From contig CAVWCW010000008.1 in the NCBI GenBank assembly GCA_963753615.1, positions 248,001 through 312,000 on the forward strand: a stretch of DNA of 64,000 bases, in the 5' to 3' direction. The notes beneath the pieces are model-generated. The model worked only from the letters and a program-made list of their open reading frames with translations, did not search any database and was not told the DNA's origin. Positions 53,391 to 63,964 of this stretch are shown piece after piece (the first letter of the stretch is position 1; every line of letters starts with the position of its first letter). The position numbers and the translations under genes are program-made. The DNA comes from CAVWCW01 sp963753615. Lineage in GTDB: Bacteria; Pseudomonadota; Gammaproteobacteria; Chromatiales; Chromatiaceae.

Positions 53391-53726
53391 TTATTTTTCG
53401 ACGGCGGGGGCCGGGGCCACCGGCGCGGCATAGGGTACGCCGTAGGGGGCGCCCCACCCACCCCAGCCGGGATAGCCGCCATAGGGGCCACCCCACCATG
53501 GGCTGTAATAATCGTAGTAGCGGTTACGGCCCCAACCGCGGCCACCACCGCTCATGGACATGTTGAAATCGCCCCAGCCATTGCCGAACCAGTCATCGCC
53601 CCAGCCGCTGGACCCAGGCCATCCACCCCAAGGCCCGCCGCCCCACCATGCTTGGGCGGACTGCGCCGAGAGGCCAGCGGCCGCTGCGACGGTGGCAATA
53701 CCGACTACTTTCGCTAACTTGCGCAT
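53391..53726 (-). CDS. Sulfur globule protein-like Gly/Trp/Tyr-rich exported protein
   Basis: A 111-residue protein with a signal peptide (LAKVVGIATVAAAAGLSAQSAQA). The mature part is repetitive and rich in Gly, Trp, Tyr, Pro and Asn (WWGGGPWGGWPGSSGWG, GGPYGGYPGWGGWGAPYG, then APVAPAPA). Low-complexity Gly-aromatic composition and the Ala/Pro ending match sulfur globule envelope proteins of purple sulfur bacteria, which coat stored sulfur in the periplasm. A strong GGAGG lies before ATG 53726. It is on its own between fnr and the pyrG promoter region. Other Gly-rich envelope proteins cannot be fully excluded. Confidence 0.75.
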   Translation of the reverse strand: MRKLAKVVGIATVAAAAGLSAQSAQAWWGGGPWGGWPGSSGWGDDWFGNGWGDFNMSMSGGGRGWGRNRYYDYYSPWWGGPYGGYPGWGGWGAPYGVPYAAPVAPAPAVEK

Positions 53727-53909
53727 TTTTCGATCCTCCATTTTCTGTGAGGTCTCGGTTTTACAGATTTCCGGCCCGGGCGCGTTATTGCCGAGGCCGG
53801 ATTCAATAGCGGCTCGAAGCTTGAACGCCGAATAAATCATAGAACGGATTTTTCCGCTTTCGAATATCGTCCGGCCCGAGAAGGTGGGATCGGCTTTCTC
53901 TATCCGACT

Positions 53910-53963
53910 ATGGACTTTAAAAAAGTATTACAGATCATTGATGATTAATGTATAAAAGTCCAT
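53910..53963. promoter_or_regulatory. Inverted repeat in the sgp-pyrG intergenic region
   Basis: ATGGACTTT and AAAGTCCAT (9 bp, perfect) flank 36 AT-rich bases in the divergent region between the sulfur globule gene and pyrG. The AT-rich centre contains a TATAAA and a TTGATGATTAAT. It may be an operator pair or a looped binding site. Confidence 0.45.
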
Positions 53964-54079
53964 TTTTATGTTGATTTTAGAGCTGTAGCCAGGGTCTCGA
54001 CGATTGAGCGGGTCCCCGTAATCTGGTACCGTTCTGGTGTTTTTTTACCCTATCTTCCCCGTCCTTCGGATCGAGCCCA

Positions 54080-55728
<1,649 letters not shown>

Positions 55729-55732
<4 letters not shown>

Positions 55733-56562
55733 AACTCTGTGACTTCGAGGCCGGCCTGGACCGGCCCCTGTTCCTGATTGCGGGCACCTGCGTGATGGAG
55801 AGCCGGCAGCTGGCGCTGGACACGGCCGGTCGTCTCAAAGAGATCACCGACGCCTTGGCCATCCCGTTCATCTACAAATCCTCCTACGACAAGGCCAACC
55901 GCTCCTCTGGCGAGAGCTTCCGCGGGCCCGGTATGGAGGAGGGACTGCGGATTCTCGAAGAGGTGCGCGACCAGATCGGCGTGCCGGTGCTCACCGACGT
56001 GCACGAAGACACGCCGATGGACGAGGTGGCCGCGGTGGTGGACGTGCTGCAGACCCCGGCCTTCTTGTGCCGCCAGACCAATTTTATCCAGCGCGCGGCG
56101 GCTGCCGGCAAACCGGTAAATATCAAGAAGGGCCAATTCCTCGCCCCCTGGGACATGCGTCACGTGGTGGCCAAGGCCCGGGCCGTGGGCAATGAGCAGA
56201 TCATGGTTTGCGAACGGGGGGTCTCGTTCGGCTACAACAATCTGGTCTCCGACATGCGCTCCTTGGCGGTAATGCGCGAGACCGATTGCCCAGTGGTGTT
56301 TGACGCCACCCACTCGGTCCAACTCCCGGGGGGGCAGGGCAGTTGTTCCGGCGGCCAGCGGGAATTCGTGCCCGTTCTGGCGCGGGCTGCCGTAGCGGCG
56401 GGGGTGGCCGGCCTGTTCATGGAGACCCACCCGAATCCGGAGCAGGCCCTGAGCGACGGCCCCAACTCTTGGCCACTGGATCGCATCGGCGAGTTGCTGG
56501 AGACCCTGGCGGAACTGGACCGCGCGGTCAAGGACCGCGGGTTCGTCGAGGGTTCCCTCTAG
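55729..56562 (+). CDS. kdsA: 2-dehydro-3-deoxyphosphooctonate aldolase (KDO-8-P synthase)
   Basis: A 277-residue aldolase for the lipopolysaccharide sugar KDO. KSSYDKANRSS, TDVHEDTPMDEV, FLCRQTNFI and DATHSVQLPGG are typical. The N-terminal segment reads LIAGTCVMES, with a Cys in place of the Asn of the E. coli metal-independent enzyme, so this looks like the metal-dependent class. Start overlaps the pyrG stop. Confidence 0.97.
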
Positions 56563-56651
56563 CTTCCAAGCATTGGCCTGCTCCTTGCTATGCACAGGGG
56601 CGAGCAACCGAATTATTTCCCTTAAAAATTTATGGATAATATGGAGTCGAT

Positions 56652-57929
56652 ATGTCTGAAATCGTAGAGGTTCGTGGACGCGAAATTCTGGATTCCCGGG
56701 GCAACCCCACGGTCGAAGCTGACGTGATTACCGCCGCCGGGGCCATCGGTCGGGCGGCGGCCCCTTCGGGTGCTTCCACCGGCTCGCGCGAAGCCCTGGA
56801 ACTGCGCGACGGCGACAAGGCACGCTACGGGGGCAAAGGCGTGCTCACCGCCGCCGGCAATATCGGCGGCGAGATCCGCGATACCCTGGTGGGCATGGAC
56901 TGTGGCGACCAGGCTGCGCTGGATCAGCGCATGATCGCCCTCGACGGCAGCGACAACAAAGCGCGTCTCGGGGCCAACGCGATTCTTGCCGCCTCGCTTG
57001 CGGCTGCCCACGCCGCGGCCCAGGAAAAGGCCCTGCCCCTGTACCAGTCGCTGGGGCGCGGCCAGTACCGGTTGCCGGTGCCGATGATGAATATCATCAA
57101 CGGCGGCGCTCATGCGGACAACAGCGTCGACCTGCAGGAGTTCATGATCCTGCCGGTGGGCGCCGGCTCAATTCGCGAGGCCGTGCGCTACGGCGCCGAG
57201 GTGTTCCATGCCCTCAAGAGCGTGCTGTCCGGGCGCGGTCTGGCCACCGCGGTCGGCGACGAAGGCGGCTTCGCCCCGGATCTGTCGTCCAACGAGGCGG
57301 CCATCGAGGTGATCCTGGAGGCGATCGAAAAGGCCGGATTCGGCGCCGGCAAGGATATCTATCTGGGTCTGGACGTGGCCAGCTCCGAGTTCTACCAGGA
57401 CGGGGACTACGATCTCGCATCCGAGGGCCGCAAATTCAGCGCCGCCGAGTTTGCCGACTACCTGGCGGGCTGGGTCGACCAGTACCCGATCATCTCCATC
57501 GAAGACGGCATGGACGAGGGTGACTGGGACGGCTGGAAGATCCTTACCGAGCGCCTGGGCAGCCGCGTGCAACTGGTGGGCGACGACCTGTTCGTGACCA
57601 ATACCAGCATTCTCAAGCGCGGTATCGACGAGAAGATCGCCAACTCCATCCTCATCAAGCTCAACCAGATCGGCACGCTGACCGAGACCCTGGCCGCCAT
57701 CGACATGGCCCATGCCGCGGGCTATAGCGCGGTGGTTTCCCACCGCTCCGGCGAGACCGAGGACACCACCATCGCCGACCTGGTGGTGGCGGCCAACACC
57801 GGGCAGATCAAGACCGGCTCGCTTTCGCGCTCCGACCGCGTGGCCAAATACAACCAGCTGATGCGGATCGAAGACCAGCTCGGCAACGACGCGGTGTATG
57901 CCGGCCGCGGGGCCTTTCCCGGGCTCTGA
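56652..57929 (+). CDS. eno: Enolase
   Basis: A 425-residue phosphopyruvate hydratase. SGASTGSREALELRDGD, GDEGGFAPDLSSNEAAI and SHRSGETEDTTIADL are diagnostic, with the catalytic Lys in SILIKLNQIG. ATG 56652 with a 90-bp upstream spacer after kdsA. It is a glycolytic/gluconeogenic housekeeping enzyme. Confidence 0.98.
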   Translation: MSEIVEVRGREILDSRGNPTVEADVITAAGAIGRAAAPSGASTGSREALELRDGDKARYGGKGVLTAAGNIGGEIRDTLVGMDCGDQAALDQRMIALDGSDNKARLGANAILAASLAAAHAAAQEKALPLYQSLGRGQYRLPVPMMNIINGGAHADNSVDLQEFMILPVGAGSIREAVRYGAEVFHALKSVLSGRGLATAVGDEGGFAPDLSSNEAAIEVILEAIEKAGFGAGKDIYLGLDVASSEFYQDGDYDLASEGRKFSAAEFADYLAGWVDQYPIISIEDGMDEGDWDGWKILTERLGSRVQLVGDDLFVTNTSILKRGIDEKIANSILIKLNQIGTLTETLAAIDMAHAAGYSAVVSHRSGETEDTTIADLVVAANTGQIKTGSLSRSDRVAKYNQLMRIEDQLGNDAVYAGRGAFPGL

Positions 57930-57935
57930 CCTACC

Positions 57936-58220
57936 TTGCGCCTGCTGATCGGAATTCTGGTACTACTGTTCCTGCTGCTCCAGTACCGCCTCTGGGTGGG
58001 CGAGGGGAGCCTGGCCGAGGTGAATAACCTAAGGCATGAGATCCAGAACCAGCGCAGCGAGCTAGCGCGGTTGCGGGCCCGCAACCGCGCGCTGCAGGCC
58101 GAGGTGGACGACCTGCGCGAGGGGATGGAAGCGATCGAGGAGCGGGCGCGCAACGAACTCGGAATGGTCAAACCGGGGGAGGTCTTCTACCAGGTCGTGG
58201 AACCGGAGGGCGAGGAGTGA
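57936..58220 (+). CDS. ftsB: Cell division protein FtsB
   Basis: A 94-residue bitopic division protein: one N-terminal transmembrane helix (LLIGILVLLFLLLQYRLW) and a coiled coil (NNLRHEIQNQRSELARLRARN), ending ARNELGMVKPGEVFYQVV. It works with FtsL and FtsQ at the septum. The start is TTG at 57936, 6 bp after eno. Its stop overlaps the ispD start (GTGA). Confidence 0.95.
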   Translation: MRLLIGILVLLFLLLQYRLWVGEGSLAEVNNLRHEIQNQRSELARLRARNRALQAEVDDLREGMEAIEERARNELGMVKPGEVFYQVVEPEGEE

Positions 58221-58918
58221 GCCGTGCCTATTGGGCCTTGGTGCCAGCCGCCGGCGCCGGCAAGCGCATGGGCGCCCAGGTACCCAAACAGTACCTGAAA
58301 CTGCACGGACGCAGCGTGCTCGACCATACGCTGGATCGGCTACTCAGCCACCCCGATATCGACGGTGTTTACCTCGCGCTGTCCTCGGACGACGCTTGGT
58401 GGCCGGACAGCGGGTTCTACAACGACCCCCGAATCACCCGGGTCGATGGCGGCGGAGAGCGTTGTCACTCGGTACTCAACGCCCTGCAGGCCCTGTCGCG
58501 GCGCGCCACCGAGGACGATTGGGTGCTGGTGCACGATGCCGCCCGGCCCTGTCTGCGCCGCAGCGATCTGGCATTGCTGATCGAACGGCTCAGTGTTCAT
58601 CCAGTGGGCGGCCTGCTTGGCAGGCCGGTACACGACACCATGAAGCGTGCCGATCAGGACGGACGGGTAGAAGCCACGGTACCTCGGGACAACCTCTGGC
58701 ACGCCTACACCCCCCAGATGTTTCGCCTCGGTATCCTTCGCCAGGCCCTGGAGCGGGCCCTGACCGCGGGCCGATTGCTGACCGACGAAGCCAGCGCGAT
58801 GGAACTGGCGGGCCAGCGACCGCAGCTGGTGGAGGGCGCTGGCGACAATCTCAAGATCACCCGGCCCGGGGATTTGGCCCTGGCCGCCTTCTACCTCAGC
58901 CAACAGCGGGAGGACTGA
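58217..58918 (+). CDS. ispD: 2-C-methyl-D-erythritol 4-phosphate cytidylyltransferase
   Basis: A 233-residue MEP-pathway enzyme. The CTP-binding loop is VPAAGAGKRMGAQVPKQYL; VHDAARPCLRRSDL and ATVPRDNLWHAYTPQMF are family signatures. GTG start overlapping ftsB. ispF follows after one base, so IspD and IspF are made from one message for isoprenoid precursor synthesis. Confidence 0.97.
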   Translation: MSRAYWALVPAAGAGKRMGAQVPKQYLKLHGRSVLDHTLDRLLSHPDIDGVYLALSSDDAWWPDSGFYNDPRITRVDGGGERCHSVLNALQALSRRATEDDWVLVHDAARPCLRRSDLALLIERLSVHPVGGLLGRPVHDTMKRADQDGRVEATVPRDNLWHAYTPQMFRLGILRQALERALTAGRLLTDEASAMELAGQRPQLVEGAGDNLKITRPGDLALAAFYLSQQRED

Positions 58919-58919
58919 C

Positions 58920-59390
58920 ATGCGCATCGGACAGGGCTACGACGCCCACCGCTTCAGCGACGGCCGGCCTCTGGTGCTCGGTGGAGTCACCGTACCCCAC
59001 CCGCAGGGTCTGGCCGCCCACTCGGACGGCGACGTGTTGATCCACGCCCTGTGCGATGCCTTGCTCGGGGCCGCCGGCCTGGGCGACATCGGCCATCACT
59101 TTCCCGACAGCAGCGCCGAGTTTGCCGGCATCGACAGCCGCATCCTGCTGCGCCGGGTGCTGGCGAGTTTGCACCAAAATGGCCTGCGCGTTCACAACGC
59201 CGATCTTACGCTGGTGGCCCAACGCCCCAAGCTGGCGCCTCATATCCCCGCCATGCGTGCCCTGTTGGCGAGCGACCTGCGGGTCGAGCCGACTCGGGTC
59301 AATGTCAAGGCCACCACTACCGAGGGCATGGGCTTCACCGGGCGCGGCGAGGGTATCGCCGCTTTCGCGGTGGCGCTGCTGCAGGAATGA
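58920..59390 (+). CDS. ispF: 2-C-methyl-D-erythritol 2,4-cyclodiphosphate synthase
   Basis: A 156-residue MEP-pathway enzyme: RIGQGYDAHRF and AHSDGDVLIHALCDALLGA carry the metal-binding Asp and His residues, and ATTTEGMGFTGRGEGIA is the C-terminal signature. Its stop overlaps the truD start by 4 bases. Confidence 0.97.
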   Translation: MRIGQGYDAHRFSDGRPLVLGGVTVPHPQGLAAHSDGDVLIHALCDALLGAAGLGDIGHHFPDSSAEFAGIDSRILLRRVLASLHQNGLRVHNADLTLVAQRPKLAPHIPAMRALLASDLRVEPTRVNVKATTTEGMGFTGRGEGIAAFAVALLQE

Positions 59391-60451
59391 ACCGGCCTGA
59401 CGAGCCCAGGGTACCGATGCCGAACTGGCAGCCGTTGGCGGAACTGCCCCGGGCCTATGGCCCACCCCCTGGACGCGGCCGAATCCGCAGCCGGCCCGAG
59501 GACTTCCAGGTCGACGAGATCCCGGGATTCGAGCCGGACGGGGAGGGCGAGCACCTGCTGTTGCGTATCCGCAAGCGCAATACCAACACCGATTGGCTGG
59601 CACGCCAGCTTGCCCGGCTGAGCGGCTTGCCGATGGTGGATGTCGGCTACGCCGGGCTCAAGGACCGCAACGCAGTCACCAGCCAGTGGTTCAGCCTGCG
59701 CCTGGCGGGCCGGCCCGAGCCCGACTGGACGGAGCTGGAGTCGGACGAGATCCAGATCCTGGAAAGTGCTCGCCACCGCCGCAAGCTGCGCCGGGGCGGC
59801 CTCCAGGGCAACCGCTTCAAACTACTGATCCGCGCCCTCAGCGGCCAACGCCCCGCCCTCGAACAGCGCCTGCAACAGCTGCGCCAAAGCGGTTTCCCCA
59901 ATTTTTTCGGTGAGCAGCGCTTCGGCCACGGTTACGGTAACCTGGAGAGAGCCGATGCCCTGTTTGCCCGCCGCCTCGGCCGGGTGGATCGGCACCGGCG
60001 CGGCCTTTACATCTCCGCCGCTCGTTCCCAGTTGTTCAATCAGGTGCTGGCCGCGCGCCTCGGGCAGAGCAATTGGAACCGTCCGCTCGCTGGCGACCTG
60101 CTGATGCTCGAAGGTACCCAGAGCTGGGTCCCGGCCCCGGAGACCGATCCCGAGCTCGAGCAGCGTGCCGCGCAACTCGATCTGCACCCGACAGGTCCCC
60201 TCTGGGGGCGCGGTCGCAGCCAGCTCGGCGGCCCGGCGGCAGCGTTGGAAGCGGCCGTCCTCGGGGATTTCGAAGCCTGGCGCCAGGGACTGGAGCATTG
60301 CGGCTTGAGCCAGGAGCGGCGCGCCCTTCGCGTGGCGGTCGCCGATCTGGCGTGGAACTTTCCGGCCGCGGATGAGTTGGAATTGATCTTCAGCCTGCCC
60401 GCGGGCAGCTATGCAACCGCACTACTGCGGGAGTTGCTCGAGGTCGATTGA
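59387..60451 (+). CDS. truD: tRNA pseudouridine(13) synthase TruD
   Basis: About 354 residues. The catalytic Asp is in GYAGLKDRNAVTSQWFS; NFFGEQRFGHGYGN is the second TruD signature. It modifies U13 of tRNA-Glu. ATG 59387 overlaps the ispF stop (ATGA); ATG 59417 is an alternative. The usual downstream surE-pcm genes are missing: a leftward oxidase gene follows instead. Confidence 0.95.
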   Translation: MNRPDEPRVPMPNWQPLAELPRAYGPPPGRGRIRSRPEDFQVDEIPGFEPDGEGEHLLLRIRKRNTNTDWLARQLARLSGLPMVDVGYAGLKDRNAVTSQWFSLRLAGRPEPDWTELESDEIQILESARHRRKLRRGGLQGNRFKLLIRALSGQRPALEQRLQQLRQSGFPNFFGEQRFGHGYGNLERADALFARRLGRVDRHRRGLYISAARSQLFNQVLAARLGQSNWNRPLAGDLLMLEGTQSWVPAPETDPELEQRAAQLDLHPTGPLWGRGRSQLGGPAAALEAAVLGDFEAWRQGLEHCGLSQERRALRVAVADLAWNFPAADELELIFSLPAGSYATALLRELLEVD

Positions 60452-60538
60452 GATGGCGACAGCCCACATCAAAGCGCCGATTTTGCGTCGGGGATCACCC
60501 ACCTTCCGCGCAACCCGAGCTACCTGAGCTCTCTGCGG

Positions 60539-61741
60539 TCAGCCGGTCGGGTACAGCCGCTCGAACTCGCTGCGGCTCCGCAACAGGCAATCCTCAATGG
60601 AGACTCCCGCGAAGTAGTTGCCGGTGAGCCCAAGGCGCTCGCCGGCCAGTCGGCCGTCGATTTGGGCGATCAGGTCGGCGTGACCGAGCGCCAGGGACGG
60701 AAGCCGGTTAATGGTGCTGGCGTGGTCGGCAATCTGCTCGGGCTGGATCTGCAGGACCTGGCAGATGCGGGCCAGCTTTTGCTGTTCGTCCAGTCGGTTG
60801 GGCCGGAAGTGAAAGCTGAAACCCCGGTAGCGGGGGTCCGGACGGGTATCCCGGGACACCGCGGAGTAGAAGTCGTCCTCGGCCGCGATGATCCCGGCCA
60901 GCGGAGCCAGGGACAGGGCCTCCGCCGGCACCACCACCGCCAGCGTTTCGATGCTCGCCTCGGCGATCCGCGACAGGAGCTGGGACAGTTCGGGGTAGGC
61001 CTGCGCCAAGAGCCCGGCAGCCACCGCGGCGGGGGTCGCGAGCACCAGGTCCCGGGCCCGCCACTCACTGCCGTCGCCGCCGCGCACCAGAAAGCCGCCG
61101 TCCTCCCGGATCACGGCTTCGATCTCCTGGCCGGTTCGCAGTGCGGGGCCCATGCGCTCGGCGATGGCCTTGACGATGTCCTGGATGCCGCCCGGCAGGG
61201 TGAAGTTGCGGGTGACCTCCTTGCGCCGCGTGCGCTTGCGGAACAGCGCATCGGCCGGAAAGCCCGCCGCCGGCTGACAGATCACCGCATCCAGGGCCGG
61301 CCCAAGCACCCGCGCGAAATTGCGGCGGCCGAGAATTTTGGCATAGTAATCCCCCACCGTCTTGCCCTGCTTGGAGAGGCCGAACATGCGCGGCACCGAT
61401 ACCAGCAGCTCCAAAAAGCTTAGCTGCGACGGGATGGAGACGATGCGCTCGCCGCTGAGCATGCGAAACGACACCTTGGCCTTGGGCTCGACCCGCTCCA
61501 ACACACCGCAGGCCTGCATGATGTCGAGCAGGCTGGCATAGGAGTTGTAACAGGTGTGGGCCCCCAGTTCGGCCCAGAAGCCGCCGCAGCGTTCGAAGGC
61601 GTGGGTATGAATGCACCCGCCCGGGCGCTCACTCTTCTCGAGCAGCAAGGTGCGTTGGCCTTGCTCGGCAGCATAGTGGGCCGAGGCCAGACCGCTGATG
61701 CCACCGCCTATAGCGATGCTGTCGTACTGCTCAACTGCCAT
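60539..61741 (-). CDS. FAD-dependent protoporphyrinogen oxidase-like protein
   Basis: A 400-residue flavin amine oxidase-fold protein. The dinucleotide-binding motif IAIGGGISGLASAHYA starts the protein, followed by LLEKSERPGGCIHT. The C-terminus has GNYFAGVSIEDCLLRS, like the FAD-closing motif of HemY/PPOX. It may oxidise protoporphyrinogen or coproporphyrinogen for heme or bacteriochlorophyll; the exact substrate is not certain. It is followed by the convergent truD stop. Confidence 0.75.
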   Translation of the reverse strand: MAVEQYDSIAIGGGISGLASAHYAAEQGQRTLLLEKSERPGGCIHTHAFERCGGFWAELGAHTCYNSYASLLDIMQACGVLERVEPKAKVSFRMLSGERIVSIPSQLSFLELLVSVPRMFGLSKQGKTVGDYYAKILGRRNFARVLGPALDAVICQPAAGFPADALFRKRTRRKEVTRNFTLPGGIQDIVKAIAERMGPALRTGQEIEAVIREDGGFLVRGGDGSEWRARDLVLATPAAVAAGLLAQAYPELSQLLSRIAEASIETLAVVVPAEALSLAPLAGIIAAEDDFYSAVSRDTRPDPRYRGFSFHFRPNRLDEQQKLARICQVLQIQPEQIADHASTINRLPSLALGHADLIAQIDGRLAGERLGLTGNYFAGVSIEDCLLRSRSEFERLYPTG

Positions 61742-61794
61742 GGATCGGCGTTCCTAATGTTATGTTGGGGGTTCGTCGGACGCTGCGGGATCGG

Positions 61795-62472
61795 TCAGCG
61801 GCCGCTGTCTTTGCTGTCCGGAGTCTCCAGCTGCAAGCCGCTGGTATCGGGCAACGGGGCAGGGGGCTCCGGCTGGGCGCAGTCTTCCAGAGAGCCGGTA
61901 TTGGCCGGAGCCACGCTCAAGGCCTCTGTATCTACCTGCATCGGCGGCGGCGGTTGGTAGTCCCGGTCCAAGTCGGCCCCAGGCGGATCCAGGTCGAGGC
62001 CGCTCAGGTCCAGTTCAAGGGGCGGAAGCGTCCGCGACTCAGGGTCCAGATTGGCGCCCAATGCTTCCATGTCCAGATGCGAGAGATCCGGGATGGGTAC
62101 TGGTTCGGCCCCCTGTGCAAACTCAGCCAGACTCCCGCTTCGGGGCGGCAGCAAGGTCAACTCGTCCTCGTCGATTGCTGCTGCAGGCGCTTTGGGGGGC
62201 TCGGTGCGGGGTTTCGGCTCCGGCGCCGCTGCCGCCGGCTCGGACTTCTTGAGTTCCACCAAAGCGCCGGCCTTCTGGAAGGCATCCCGGTAACGCTGCG
62301 CCGTCTGCAGGTCCAAGCCCTTCTTGATTGCGATGCGGGCGCCGGAGAACAGCGCGTCCAACTGCGCGCCGCCGATTTGAAACATCTCGCCGATGCGCGC
62401 TCGCACCTCATCCGGGTCTCGGCCGGGAAAGATCCTGCCGAGAAAGATCACGCTGTACTGGTCGGATTCCAT
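61795..62472 (-). CDS. Acidic Pro-rich protein with conserved N-terminal domain
   Basis: A 225-residue cytoplasmic protein. ATG 62472 has AGGAG upstream. Residues about 1-75 are a conserved small domain (VIFLGRIFPGRDPDEV, FSGARIAIKKGLDLQ, YRDAFQKAGALVEL) also seen at the start of other uncharacterised proteobacterial proteins. The rest is low-complexity Pro/Glu/Asp-rich linker (DLSGLDLDPPGADLD). Function unknown. It lies 53 bp upstream of the porphyrinogen oxidase-like gene, same strand. Confidence 0.7.
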   Translation of the reverse strand: MESDQYSVIFLGRIFPGRDPDEVRARIGEMFQIGGAQLDALFSGARIAIKKGLDLQTAQRYRDAFQKAGALVELKKSEPAAAAPEPKPRTEPPKAPAAAIDEDELTLLPPRSGSLAEFAQGAEPVPIPDLSHLDMEALGANLDPESRTLPPLELDLSGLDLDPPGADLDRDYQPPPPMQVDTEALSVAPANTGSLEDCAQPEPPAPLPDTSGLQLETPDSKDSGR

Positions 62473-62695
62473 GCGCAACTCCTGCAAAGATGCTGTTGAT
62501 CGGCCTGAACTCGTCATGACTTTCGGAAACCTGGCTTCCGGCAGCTTTGATACAAAATTAAGGTTGGCCGTTATCAACCAGCGGGGTTTCCCGACCCGCT
62601 GGGGAAACATCGATAACGCATCGCCCCCGGGTTCCCCGCGACCGACCCAATTCTATCCGAGCTCGCCCCGGGCCGATAGGTTTGCGGGCGCGGTC

Positions 62696-63142
62696 TCAGC
62701 GGTCTTCGACCCGCACTGCCAATACGTCGCAATTGGCGCGATGGAGCACGGCGTTCGCGGTTGAGCCCAGCAACAGGGCGAGGCCGCGTCGGCCGTGGCT
62801 GCCGACTAGTATCAGGTCGACCCCTTGCTCTTCGGCAATACGGAGAATCTCGATCTTTGCGGCGCCTACCACTACGTGTTGATCGCTCGGTGCCACCCCC
62901 AACTCCTTTCCGACCCGTTCCAATTCTTCCCGGGCCCGGCTGACCAGCTTATCTTCCAGGTCCAGTCCGAGGTCCATGGGGTAGATCTGGTCGCCGCCGT
63001 AGTCCAACGGCAGATACTCCACCACATGGACCAGACTGAGCTTGGCGCCAAAGCAGGCGGCCAGCTGCTGGGCACGCTGCGAGGCCTTCGAATTCTCGCC
63101 GCTCAGGTCCGCGGCGAGGAGGACATGGCTATAGCTGTTCAT
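62696..63142 (-). CDS. Universal stress protein (UspA family)
   Basis: A 148-residue Usp with the ATP-binding signature GSHGRRGLALLLGSTANAV and the N-terminal HVLLAADLSGEN strand. It follows ATG 63142 (MNSYSHVLL). UspA proteins are induced under starvation and oxidative stress. The 223 bp between it and the upstream neighbour contain no gene. Confidence 0.93.
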   Translation of the reverse strand: MNSYSHVLLAADLSGENSKASQRAQQLAACFGAKLSLVHVVEYLPLDYGGDQIYPMDLGLDLEDKLVSRAREELERVGKELGVAPSDQHVVVGAAKIEILRIAEEQGVDLILVGSHGRRGLALLLGSTANAVLHRANCDVLAVRVEDR

Positions 63143-63334
63143 CTGACCCCCGCAAATCGCTGATTCTTCTAACCCAATTATTACGCATAACCCAGTAGAA
63201 GCCATCCCACATCAGTGCATAAAGCGAAACAGTCGAAGCGCCCTCCGGACCTGGTGCAGTGATTTCCTAACGCCTTTGGCTGCCCAACCACCATTCGGAG
63301 TCCAAGGGGCAGGATCCTACCTGCACTAAACATT

Positions 63335-63356
63335 AAGCCCCGCCAAGGCGGGGCTT
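63335..63356. terminator. Intrinsic terminator downstream of the SCP2 gene
   Basis: AAGCCCCGCC and GGCGGGGCTT pair (up to 10 bp, tight loop) with short A and T runs on the two sides. It lies 24 bp beyond the stop of the leftward SCP2 gene and can work in that direction. Confidence 0.8.
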
Positions 63357-63379
63357 TATCGCAACGGTGGGATGAGCTG

Positions 63380-63784
63380 TCAGTCGGCGCCGATCTTCTT
63401 CATCAGACCGAAGCTCTTGACGAAGGGCCCGGCCATGCGCGGGTCTTTGATCATCGCCTTGAAATCGCCGGAAAGGAATTTCAGCTTGCCGGTGGTAAAG
63501 GCCATGCCCATGCCGGTCATCCCGAGGCCCTTCTCGACCCATTTCATCCAGTCCTTGCGGTCCGCCCGCATGTCCCAGTTAGGGGGCTCTCCATTGTAGG
63601 AGCCGGCGCTCACGCACTCGCCGTTCTCAACCGTGAACACACCGCGCGGCTGGTCTTCGCCTTTGAACCCGCAGGTGATCACCGAAGAAAAGCCGATCTC
63701 AGCGAGTTTATCCTTGACCTCGGGGTCGCCGTTCCATGCGCCCATCAACTCCTTCATCCAGGCATCGGAAAACAGTTCTGCCAT
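63380..63784 (-). CDS. SCP2 sterol-binding domain protein
   Basis: A 134-residue single-domain SCP2-like protein (ITCGFKGEDQPRGVFTV, LKFLSGDFKAMIKDP). ATG 63784 with AAGAGGAG. SCP2 domains bind lipids or quinone-like ligands; in Proteobacteria related proteins occur near ubiquinone or sterol-like genes, and function is unassigned. Confidence 0.88.
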   Translation of the reverse strand: MAELFSDAWMKELMGAWNGDPEVKDKLAEIGFSSVITCGFKGEDQPRGVFTVENGECVSAGSYNGEPPNWDMRADRKDWMKWVEKGLGMTGMGMAFTTGKLKFLSGDFKAMIKDPRMAGPFVKSFGLMKKIGAD

Positions 63785-63929
63785 TGGTATTCTCCTCTTG
63801 ATCGATTGGTGGTTATTGGTTGTTGAAATAAACCCCTTGCCAGCGGCCGCGCTAGTGGCTGGAAAGCGTCTCGGCAGTATAGTACAACCCCAGGAAAGGG
63901 GAGGAAGCGCGCTGCGGTTGTGGCGCAGA

Positions 63930-63955
63930 GGCCCGCCCTGGGGACAGGGCGGGCC
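63930..63955 (-). terminator. Hairpin downstream of the gene at the right edge
   Basis: GGCCCGCCCT and AGGGCGGGCC form a perfect 10-bp stem around a 6-base loop. It begins 9 bases after the stop codon of the leftward gene at 63965. No T-run follows, so it may be a stability or rho-assisted element. Confidence 0.5.
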
Positions 63956-63964
63956 GCGCATCAT

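Noticed and set aside
53928..53950. Possible FNR box (TTGATGATTAAT) upstream of the sulfur globule gene
   Set aside because: Only one half-site fits TTGAT-N4-ATCAA; the second arm has two mismatches.
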